Assembly (NCBI RefSeq): GCF_947500995.1
Contig: NZ_CANMUA010000010.1
Location: 62,001 to 126,000, forward strand
Source of the DNA: an uncultured Serinicoccus sp.
GTDB taxonomy: Bacteria; Actinomycetota; Actinomycetes; Actinomycetales; Dermatophilaceae
Reading direction: 5' to 3'
DNA: 64,000 nucleotides
Each line of letters opens with the position of its first letter. Within the stretch, counting starts at the first letter, position 1. The notes beneath the pieces are model-generated. The model saw only the letters and a program-made list of their open reading frames with translations. It had not been told where the DNA came from and made no database searches. The translations under genes and the position numbers were made by a program. Positions 34,416-41,673 of this stretch are shown here, in pieces.

Positions 34416-35480
34416 ATGTCCTCGGTGCTCCTGCTGTCCAGCAACGGCGCGGGGATGGGGCACCTGACGCGGCTGCTGGCGTACGCGCGCCGGATGCCGC
34501 CGGAGGTCCGCCGGCACGTGGTGTCGCTGTCGCAGGCGGTGCCGGTCGTGCAGGCCGAGGGCCTCCCCTGGGAGTACCTCGCCTCCCAGGGCGCCTCCGG
34601 GCTGCGGCCGGCGGCGTGGCGGCGCCTCTTCGCCGAGCAGGTCGGCGAGATCCTGCACCGGGTCGACCCCGACGTGCTCGTCTTCGACGGCACCCACCCC
34701 TACTCCGGGCTGGACGAGGCCCTCGCCGGCCACCCCCGGACCCGCGCCGTGTGGTCGCGGCGGGGGATGTGGCGCGCGGGCCGCAACAGCGACCAGCTGG
34801 AGAAGGCGGCCTGGTTCGACGCGGTGGTCGAGCCCGGCGACCTGTCGGCCGCCGCGGACCGCGGGGCGACGGCCACGGTGCCCGACGAGGCGGTCCGACG
34901 GGTCCCTCCGGTCACCCTCGTCGACGCCGGCCAGGCGCACGAGCGGGCTGCCTCGCGCGCGGCCCTCGGTCTGCCCGCGGAGGGCACCCTCGCGCTGGTC
35001 TCGCTGGGGGCCGGCAACATCAACGACACCGACGACGAGGTGGGGGCGGCCGCGGCGGCGCTGACGGCGCGGGGGGTCGGCGTCTGCGTCACCGCCCCCG
35101 CGATCGCCGAGCGCGCGTATGCCGGTGACGTCCACCTCGTGCGGCACTTCCCGCTGTCCGAGCACTACCGGGCCTTCGACCTCGTCGTCGCGGCGGCCGG
35201 CTACAACTCCTTCCACGAGTCCCTGCGGCTCGGGGTGCCGACCCTGCTCGTCCCCAACACGCACACCTCGCTGGACGACCAGGAGGCCCGGGCGCGCGAG
35301 GCCGCCCGGCAGGGCTGGGCCCTCGTCGCCCCCACCCTCACGGGTGGCGCGGCCGGGCCCCTCGTCGACGAGCTGCTGGCGCGCGGCGGGGAGCTCGCTA
35401 CGGCTGCGCTGGACGCCGACCCGGGCAACGGGGCCCAGGCCGCCGCCGACCACATCCTGGCCGTGGCGGGAGCGGCATGA
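34416..35480 (+). CDS. MurG/GT28-like glycosyltransferase
   Basis: A 354-residue GT-B enzyme. The N-terminal glycine-rich loop SSNGAGMGHLTRLL (about residues 8-21) and the C-terminal donor motif AGYNSFHESLRLGVPTLLVP (about 262-281) are those of the GT28/MurG group that uses UDP-sugars such as UDP-GlcNAc. Start chosen by the -10 element seven bases upstream. Divergent from wecC; its stop overlaps the next gene as ATGA. Likely builds the repeat unit or linkage sugar of the polymer. Confidence 0.82.
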   Translation: MSSVLLLSSNGAGMGHLTRLLAYARRMPPEVRRHVVSLSQAVPVVQAEGLPWEYLASQGASGLRPAAWRRLFAEQVGEILHRVDPDVLVFDGTHPYSGLDEALAGHPRTRAVWSRRGMWRAGRNSDQLEKAAWFDAVVEPGDLSAAADRGATATVPDEAVRRVPPVTLVDAGQAHERAASRAALGLPAEGTLALVSLGAGNINDTDDEVGAAAAALTARGVGVCVTAPAIAERAYAGDVHLVRHFPLSEHYRAFDLVVAAAGYNSFHESLRLGVPTLLVPNTHTSLDDQEARAREAARQGWALVAPTLTGGAAGPLVDELLARGGELATAALDADPGNGAQAAADHILAVAGAA

Positions 35481-36103
35481 CCCCGACCCCCGCCCAGCGA
35501 CGCCGCCAGCAGACGCTCGCCCGGTGGAGCCGCCGGCTGCCCGGCTACCGCCTGGCCCTGGAGGAGGTCCTCCCCCGCGTGCGCCGCAGCGCGACCCTGT
35601 CCGACCTGGCGTGGCGCGTCTTCGCCCCGCGCCACGGCGCCGGCCAGGTCGACGTGCCGATGCGGGCCGGGCGCGCCGTCGGCGGCGCCGACGTCTCCCG
35701 GCTGCCGGTGGTGGGGGTCCTGGCGACCGGGCTGGACGAGGCCGCCACGGAGCGGCTGATCGACGAGGTGTGCGGCCTGCAGCGCGAGCTGCTCTCCTTC
35801 CGGCCGCTCTTCGTGCTCGACCTCCCCGTGTTCGGCGCCGCCCGCCGGCACGACGTCCCGGTGGAGCTGGTGGTGCCGCGCGCGGTCTTCGCCCGCGGCG
35901 CGCACGGCGACCCGGACGGGTGGGAGGACCACGTGGCCCGGCGGGTGGCCGGCATCGTCGACCACTACCAGCTGTGGCACCTCGCCCGCGCCGACGAGCG
36001 GGGGCTGGACCCGGCGGACGAGCGGCTCCTGCGCGTGCTGGGCGAGCGGCTGCCGGGCGAGCTGCAGGTGCACGCCGCGGACGAGGGGCAGGGGGCCGGG
36101 TGA
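35477..36103 (+). CDS. Uncharacterised protein in polysaccharide operon
   Basis: A 208-residue soluble protein I do not recognise. The first 55 residues are basic and helical. The middle has a regular alternating pattern (VSRLPVVGVLATGLDEAATERLIDEV, then FRPLFVLDLPVFGAARRHDVPVELVVP), which looks like a single Rossmann-type half with two beta-alpha units. The end is acidic. No catalytic motif is obvious. It is coupled by ATGA to the MurG-like gene and by GTGA to wecB, so it is surely co-expressed with them and probably a partner or half-domain of a glycosyltransferase. Confidence 0.75.
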   Translation: MTPTPAQRRRQQTLARWSRRLPGYRLALEEVLPRVRRSATLSDLAWRVFAPRHGAGQVDVPMRAGRAVGGADVSRLPVVGVLATGLDEAATERLIDEVCGLQRELLSFRPLFVLDLPVFGAARRHDVPVELVVPRAVFARGAHGDPDGWEDHVARRVAGIVDHYQLWHLARADERGLDPADERLLRVLGERLPGELQVHAADEGQGAG

Positions 36104-37203
36104 CCGGGCGCCCGCTCGTGCTGCACGTCACGGGCGCCCGTCCCAACTTCCCCAAGGCGGCGCCGGTCCTCCAGGCGCTCCGTGCCCACGACGTGGAGCA
36201 GCTGCTCGTGCACACCGGGCAGCACTACGACGACCGGATGAGCCAGGTCTTCTTCACCGAGCTCGGGCTGCCCCGGCCGGACGTCGACCTGGGCATCGGC
36301 TCCGGCACCCACGCGGGGCAGACGGCGGCGGCCATGGTCGGTCTCGAGGAGGTCATGACCACGCGGCGCCCGGCCCTGGTGGTCGTCTACGGCGACGTCA
36401 ACTCCACCGTGGCGGCGGCGCTCGTGGCCGCCAAGCTGCACCTCCCGGTCGCGCACGTCGAGGCCGGGCTGCGCTCCTTCGACCGGACGATGCCCGAGGA
36501 GGTCAACCGGGTGGTCACCGACCGGCTCAGCGACCTGCTGCTGGTGACCTGCGCCGACGCGGCCGACAACCTGCGCGCCGAGGGGGTCGACCCGGCCACC
36601 GTGCACCTGGTGGGCAACCCGATGATCGACACCCTCCTGCGGCACCGGGGCCGTCTGGACCAGGCCCGGGCACGCAGCGAGGTGGGGCTGGCCGAGGAGG
36701 GCGACTACGTCGTGGCCACCCTGCACCGCCCGGGCAACGTCGACGACCGGGAGCACGCCCGGCGGGCGGTGGCCACGCTGCACCAGGTGGCCGACCACTG
36801 CCCGGTGGTGCTGCCGATGCACCCGCGCAGCCGTCCGCGGCTGCTCGACGTCGGGCTGCTCGACCACCCGGGGATCCGGCCGGCCGACCCGCTGGGCTAC
36901 CTCGGTTTCCTCTCCCTCGTGCAGGGCGCCTCCGTCGTGGTGACCGACTCCGGGGGCGTCCAGGAGGAGACCACCGTCCTCGGGGTGCCCTGCCTCACCC
37001 TGCGGCCCAACACCGAGCGCCCGGTGACCATCACCCACGGCACCAACGCCCTGACCACCCACGCCGAGCTCCCCGCGGCGGTGGCGAGCCGCCTGGCCGC
37101 GGGGCGGCCCCCCGCGGGGAGCACTCCGGTGCCACCGCTCTGGGACGGCCACGCCGGTCCGCGGATCGCCGCCGTGCTGGCCGGGTCGCTGGGGGCGACC
37201 TGA
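36100..37203 (+). CDS. wecB: UDP-N-acetylglucosamine 2-epimerase (non-hydrolysing)
   Basis: A 367-residue cytosolic enzyme interconverting UDP-GlcNAc and UDP-ManNAc. TGARPNFPKAAPV near the N-terminus, HTGQHYDDRMS, GDVNST, HVEAGLRSFDRTMPEEVNR and the C-terminal DSGGVQEET with the following TERP segment are the family signature; length is normal. GTG 36100 overlaps the preceding stop. It supplies substrate for the WecC-type dehydrogenase. Confidence 0.95.
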   Translation: MTGRPLVLHVTGARPNFPKAAPVLQALRAHDVEQLLVHTGQHYDDRMSQVFFTELGLPRPDVDLGIGSGTHAGQTAAAMVGLEEVMTTRRPALVVVYGDVNSTVAAALVAAKLHLPVAHVEAGLRSFDRTMPEEVNRVVTDRLSDLLLVTCADAADNLRAEGVDPATVHLVGNPMIDTLLRHRGRLDQARARSEVGLAEEGDYVVATLHRPGNVDDREHARRAVATLHQVADHCPVVLPMHPRSRPRLLDVGLLDHPGIRPADPLGYLGFLSLVQGASVVVTDSGGVQEETTVLGVPCLTLRPNTERPVTITHGTNALTTHAELPAAVASRLAAGRPPAGSTPVPPLWDGHAGPRIAAVLAGSLGAT

Positions 37204-39969
37204 GTGGAGGTGGACGAGGCGGCGGTGCTGCTGGGCGCGCACCCGCACGGCTACCTCCTGCTCGTGGGGGACGCGCAGGGCGGGGCGCCGGCCGACTGCC
37301 GGGGATGGCGGCAGCTCCCCGGCCTCCTGCCCGGCAGCACCCTGCACCTGCAGCCGCGCACCGTCGTCGGCCACGCCAGGGGGCCCTTGGACGACCGTGA
37401 CGTGGTCCTCCTGGGGCACCCGGTGGACGTCGCCGCCGGGATCACCGACCCCACGGCCATCGCGAGCCGGCTCGCCACGACCTGGGCCCGGTCGGGGACG
37501 GACGCGATGGTCCGGGAGGCGGCCGACCTGGGGGGACGCTGGACCCTGCTGGCCGGCCGCCGGCCGCCGCCCGGCGCGGGCACCGGCGTGGCCGAGGCCC
37601 GTCCGCCCGCGGCCGCCCACCGCGAGGTGGAGCTCCTGGTCGTCCCCGACACCCACGCCAGCCAACCGGTCCACGTGGGCCGCGTCGCCCGCCGCGCCGC
37701 CGTCGCGAGCGCGCCCGCTCTCGTCGCCGCTGCCCTCGGCCTCGACGAGGACGAGCGCGCGCTGGATCTCCTCGACCTGCTGCGCGAGCGCAGGTCCGGC
37801 CGGGTCACCTACCTGCCGGGGCTGCGCACGGCATACCTCGGGGTGGAGGCGCTCGTCCCCAACTCGCTGCTGCGCCTGAGCCTCGACGCGGACGGCCTCG
37901 AGGTCGAGCAGCGACGATTCTGGCCCTTCCGTCCCCGGGTGGCGACCGAGGACGTGGACGCGGTGTATGCCGCGTTCCGGGAGCGGATCACCGCCCACAC
38001 GGCGCTCCTCGCGGGTCTGGGACGACCCACGGTCAGCCTCACCGGCGGCCTGGACAGCCGGGTGACCGCCGCCGTGGCCGCGCCCGCCCTGCGGGGCGCC
38101 GGCGGGTTCGCCTTCACCTACCTCAACCCGCGGGACGCCGCCCGTGCCCCGGCCGCCGTCGAGGACGTGACCGTGGCGCGGGAGGTGGCCCGGGCGCTCG
38201 GCCTGCCGCACCGCGTCCTGCGCTGGCGACAGCCTCCGGCCCACGGGACCTTCGACGTCCTGCACCGTCGCACGTACGCCCCCCTGCTGCCCTCGCGGGG
38301 CGCGGCGCACGCCATGTGGGCCGACCTGCCCACCGACCTCGTGCAGCTGCAGAGCAACGGCGGGGAGACCGGGACGACCTTCCTCCGGCACCGACCCGAG
38401 CACGTCCTCACGCCACGACGGCTCACCGAGCTCTACCTCGGCAGCGGCGCCGACGTCGGCGACGACCTCGTCGAGGAGCTCTACGGCGGCTACCTCGACC
38501 GGGTGCCGATGGACGCGGACGCGCTGCTGGGCTTCGACGACTACGACGTCCTCTACTGGGAGCAGCGGATGGGGCGGTGGGGGTGGCACAAGTTCGTGGA
38601 CGGGGACTTCGGGCACCGCATCCTGCTGCCCTTCAACGACCGCGTCCTGCTGGAGACCATGCTGTCGCTGCCCTACCCGCTGCGCCACGACCGTCTGCTC
38701 CTCGAGCGGCTCGTCGCCGAGGCCGGGGTGCGGCGTGTCCCGGGGGGCGCCCAGTCCACCGTCGCCCGCCCGAGCCGCACGCGAGACACCCGTGGCCCGG
38801 GCGCCTCGCGGCTCCGCAGGGGCGCGGGGCGGCTGCGCCGGGCGGTGCGACGTCGGGTCGGGGGCCCGCCGCGGCCCGGGACCCACGGGGGGTCGGTGGT
38901 CACCGCACGGACGGACCGGTCCACCGCCTCCCGCGACTCCGCGCCCCGCGCGGGCGCACGCTCCTTCGCCGTGCTGCCGCCCGGGTCGGCCGGGCGGCCC
39001 CCCGAGGGCCTGCGCCGGCACCCGTTGCCGGACGGCGGGCTGAGCCTGTGGGCCCACCCGGGCCTGCCCCGCGCCGTCACCGGCGACGCCTCGGCCTGGG
39101 TCCTCGTGCTGGGTGACCCCGTGGACGTCCCCGACGGGCTCGACAGCGCCGCGGAGGTGGCGCACCTGCTGCACCGGCTCCTCGCCGACGGGCCCGGCCT
39201 CACCGCCGCGACCGAACGGGCCGCGGCGCTGTGCGGGTCGTGGACCGTGGTCCTGGGCGGGCCGGAGGGTGGTCGGGCCCTCACCGACCCGCTGCCCAGC
39301 TGGGACCTGCGGCTCGGCGCGGAGGCCACGGCCCTGGTGGGCGACCCCGCGCTGCTCAGGGCGCTCGGGGCCGGTGAGGGCGTCGCGGTGGGTGGCGACC
39401 GGCTGGCGCGCACGACCACCCCGGGCCCGGGGGTGCGGTGGCAGCCGGACCGCCTGCCCGACCTCGGCGCTCTCGCCACCGCGTCGGGCACCGACGGGAC
39501 GCACCGGCTGGCCGCGCACGCCCGGCTGCTCGACCGACGGGGCCGGCCGGTGCTGGGGCTGGGTGGTGAGGCCGGCCTCCTGCGCCTCCTGCCGCTGCTG
39601 ACCGGTCCCCGCGAGGGGTCCGGTGCTGCGGGGTCCTGTGCTGCGGGGTCCCCGGTCGAGGCGGTGACGTGGTGGCACCCGGCCAGCACCGACAGCACCC
39701 GGGCCATGATCAGCGGTGGGGACCTGGCCTTCCGGGCGGGGATCGACCAGCGGCTGGTCCTGGTCGACGACGCGGACCCGGCCGAGGTGGCCCGTGTCCT
39801 GGACCGGGCGCTCGCGGCCGAGGAGGTCCTCTGGCTCGGCCACCGACCGGGCGAGGCCGCGGGCCGGCGGGTGCGCTCCCTGCTCGCGGCGCCGGGGTCG
39901 ACCCGCCGGGTGGCCCTGCCCTGGAGCGACCGGCTCCTGCCCCTGCTGCCGGGCGCCGCACTAGAGTGA
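37204..39969 (+). CDS. Tandem asparagine-synthase-like protein with degenerate second copy
   Basis: A 921-residue protein starting directly after the wecB stop. The first half (1 to about 560) has an N-terminal glutaminase-fold-like region without Cys2, then an asparagine-synthase-type ATP-pyrophosphatase with SLTGGLDSR (278-286). A basic linker (about 520-580) leads to a second half that repeats the layout: GHPVDV (71-76) matches GDPVDV (637-642), GGRWTLL matches GSWTVVL, and GGLDS (281-285) is matched by GGEA (787-790), so the second nucleotide loop has lost its DS pair. Without Cys2 it cannot use glutamine in the usual way. In similar clusters such proteins amidate sugar uronic acids; a beta-lactam-synthetase-like role is another possibility. 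Confidence 0.72.
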   Translation: MEVDEAAVLLGAHPHGYLLLVGDAQGGAPADCRGWRQLPGLLPGSTLHLQPRTVVGHARGPLDDRDVVLLGHPVDVAAGITDPTAIASRLATTWARSGTDAMVREAADLGGRWTLLAGRRPPPGAGTGVAEARPPAAAHREVELLVVPDTHASQPVHVGRVARRAAVASAPALVAAALGLDEDERALDLLDLLRERRSGRVTYLPGLRTAYLGVEALVPNSLLRLSLDADGLEVEQRRFWPFRPRVATEDVDAVYAAFRERITAHTALLAGLGRPTVSLTGGLDSRVTAAVAAPALRGAGGFAFTYLNPRDAARAPAAVEDVTVAREVARALGLPHRVLRWRQPPAHGTFDVLHRRTYAPLLPSRGAAHAMWADLPTDLVQLQSNGGETGTTFLRHRPEHVLTPRRLTELYLGSGADVGDDLVEELYGGYLDRVPMDADALLGFDDYDVLYWEQRMGRWGWHKFVDGDFGHRILLPFNDRVLLETMLSLPYPLRHDRLLLERLVAEAGVRRVPGGAQSTVARPSRTRDTRGPGASRLRRGAGRLRRAVRRRVGGPPRPGTHGGSVVTARTDRSTASRDSAPRAGARSFAVLPPGSAGRPPEGLRRHPLPDGGLSLWAHPGLPRAVTGDASAWVLVLGDPVDVPDGLDSAAEVAHLLHRLLADGPGLTAATERAAALCGSWTVVLGGPEGGRALTDPLPSWDLRLGAEATALVGDPALLRALGAGEGVAVGGDRLARTTTPGPGVRWQPDRLPDLGALATASGTDGTHRLAAHARLLDRRGRPVLGLGGEAGLLRLLPLLTGPREGSGAAGSCAAGSPVEAVTWWHPASTDSTRAMISGGDLAFRAGIDQRLVLVDDADPAEVARVLDRALAAEEVLWLGHRPGEAAGRRVRSLLAAPGSTRRVALPWSDRLLPLLPGAALE

Positions 39970-39975
39970 GCGGCG

Positions 39976-41226
39976 ATGGCTGACACGACCGCCGCGCCCG
40001 GCCCCGGCGAGGACCTCGACGGCGGCGGGTCCGCACCCGGTCCCGTCGACCCGGCACCGGCGGCGCGCGACCTCGTCGTCTCCTACTGCTTCCCGCCGTT
40101 CGTCGACACCTCCGCGATCGTCGCCGCCAAGCGGGTGCGCGAGATGGGCCGGCCGGTCGACGTGCTGCAGAACCGCATGTCGGCCGAGCGCCGGACCGAC
40201 CGCGGCCTGGCCCGCATCGCCGACCACCTCGTGGTGCGCCGCCAGCAGCTGCCCAGCCCCACCCTGTTCTCCTCGTGGCGCGGGATCACCGGCTTCACCC
40301 GACGCGGCGTGCAGCGGGCGCTGGAGTGGGACCGTGAGGGGGAGGGCTACCTCCGGATGTACAGCCGCGCGCACTTCACGGCCAGCCACGTGCTCGCGGC
40401 CCGGCTCGCCGTGCTGCGCCCCGGCGTGGAGTGGACGGCGGAGTTCTCCGACCCCCTCTCCCGGGACGTCACCGGCGCGGTCCGGCACGCCCCGGTCCGG
40501 GAGGACGCCCTGCTGGACACCCTGCGCGAGGGTATGCGGTCTGCGGGCTTCACCCCGCCGGCCAGCGGGAACTCCTTCGAGTGGGCCGAGCAGCTCGCCT
40601 TCGCCCTCGCCGGCACCCTGGTCTTCACCAACGAGCACCAGCGCGAGCTCATGCTCGAGCGGGTCGAGGACGCCGAGCTGGTCGACCGGGTCCGGGAGCG
40701 CAGCCGGGTCTCCCCCCACCCGACCCTCCCCGAGGAGTTCTACGCGATGGCCGACCCGGAGTACCCGCTCCCCGGTGACCGGCGGCACATCGGCTACTTC
40801 GGCAACTTCTACGCGACCCGGGGCATGGGGAGCGTCCTCGCCGCCCTGGAGGCCCTGCCGCAGCGGCTGCGCGACGAGGTCTGCCTGCACGTGTTCGCCG
40901 GGCGGCCCGACGAGGTCGAGCAGGAGGTCCACCGGCGGGGCCTGGAGGACTGCGTGCGCACCGGGCCCTTCCTCGGCTACCTCGAGTTCCTGGCGATGTG
41001 CCGGCGGATGGACGTCCTGCTGGTGAGCGACGCCCTCACCCAGGGCCTGCTCGCCACGAACCCGTTCCTGCCGAGCAAGTGGAGCGACTACCGCGGCAGC
41101 GGCACCCCGGTGTGGGGGATGGTCGAGCCCGGGTCGGTCCTGGACGCCCAGCCGCTGGACCACCGCTCACCGGTGGACCACACGTCGGCCGCCGTGCAGG
41201 TGCTCGCCGACATCGCCCGCTCCTAG
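39976..41226 (+). CDS. Probable glycosyltransferase (GT-B fold)
   Basis: A 416-residue soluble protein. VVSYCFPPFVDTSAIVAAKRV near residues 33-53 is a GT4-like acceptor loop. The donor half has HIGYFGNFYATRGMGSVLAALE and HVFAGRP, then MCRRMDVLLVSDA and PFLPSKWSDYRGSGTPVWG, which replaces the usual E-x7-E region but resembles donor-binding segments of distant GT4 proteins. ATG 39976 follows TAGAGT (39962-39967) by eight bases, so it may have its own leaderless promoter as well as read-through from upstream. Confidence 0.7.
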   Translation: MADTTAAPGPGEDLDGGGSAPGPVDPAPAARDLVVSYCFPPFVDTSAIVAAKRVREMGRPVDVLQNRMSAERRTDRGLARIADHLVVRRQQLPSPTLFSSWRGITGFTRRGVQRALEWDREGEGYLRMYSRAHFTASHVLAARLAVLRPGVEWTAEFSDPLSRDVTGAVRHAPVREDALLDTLREGMRSAGFTPPASGNSFEWAEQLAFALAGTLVFTNEHQRELMLERVEDAELVDRVRERSRVSPHPTLPEEFYAMADPEYPLPGDRRHIGYFGNFYATRGMGSVLAALEALPQRLRDEVCLHVFAGRPDEVEQEVHRRGLEDCVRTGPFLGYLEFLAMCRRMDVLLVSDALTQGLLATNPFLPSKWSDYRGSGTPVWGMVEPGSVLDAQPLDHRSPVDHTSAAVQVLADIARS

Positions 41227-41278
41227 GACTGCGACGGCACCCGGCCCGGTCCGCCCGACAGGCCCTGCCGGGGGTGTC

Positions 41279-41359
41279 TCTGAGGTGAGCCGGGGAGCAT
41301 CTGAGGTAGCCGGCGGGTGCAGGTCAGGGAGATCGCCCGATGTCCCGGCCTACCTCAGA
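41279..41359. promoter_or_regulatory. Three copies of a TCTGAGGT(AG) motif, possible operators
   Basis: TCTGAGGT occurs at 41279-41286 and again at 41300-41307 on the plus strand, starts exactly 21 bases apart (two helical turns); both are followed by AGCCGG with or without one extra base. An inverted copy, CTACCTCAGA, lies at 41350-41359. They occupy the otherwise empty gap 41227-41416 upstream of a small gene and a LuxR-family regulator, so an operator is plausible; the binding protein is unknown. Confidence 0.45.
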
Positions 41360-41416
41360 GGCCGACTCTGGACGTGTCGGACCCACCCGGGTCCTGCTGT
41401 CGAGAGAGGACGTCGC

Positions 41417-41602
41417 ATGTTCACCACCACCTTCCTGCAGACCGAGGGTGCCTACCGCCGCGAGCAGCTGCGCCGCGCCTGGGGCGGGCCCGTCCTGCCC
41501 CGCCTGCGCCGGCACCGCCGGGCGGCGGCGACGCGGCCGCGGCCCTCGGCCCTCGGTGCCGCACCGGCCCCGTGCACCGAGGCCGTGGTCGGCGCCCGGT
41601 GA
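41417..41602 (+). CDS. Small basic protein upstream of LAL regulator
   Basis: A 61-residue protein of unknown function, starting [16 protein letters not shown] and rich in arginine and alanine, with no membrane helix. GAGAGGA precedes ATG by a proper distance. Its TGA overlaps a GTG of the regulator frame (41599-41602). It may be a short regulatory peptide or a coupling leader for the regulator. Confidence 0.5.
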   Translation: MFTTTFLQTEGAYRREQLRRAWGGPVLPRLRRHRRAAATRPRPSALGAAPAPCTEAVVGAR

Positions 41603-41660
41603 CGGGGCGACCCCCGTCCCCGTCCGCCGGCACCGGGCTGGACCTGTCCGTGCCGCGCGC

Positions 41661-41666
41661 CATGAT
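41661..41666 (+). promoter_or_regulatory. -10 element, leaderless promoter of the LAL regulator
   Basis: CATGAT then seven bases then GTG 41674, the same arrangement as at 34403. TGGACC at 41639-41644 is a possible -35 box with 16-base spacing. Confidence 0.4.
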
Positions 41667-41673
41667 GGGGGAC

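Noticed and set aside
35965-39843. 1292-codon minus-strand frame opposite wecB and the AsnB-like gene
   Set aside because: Shadow of two clearly coding genes; repetitive Gly/Gln/Arg/Val composition.
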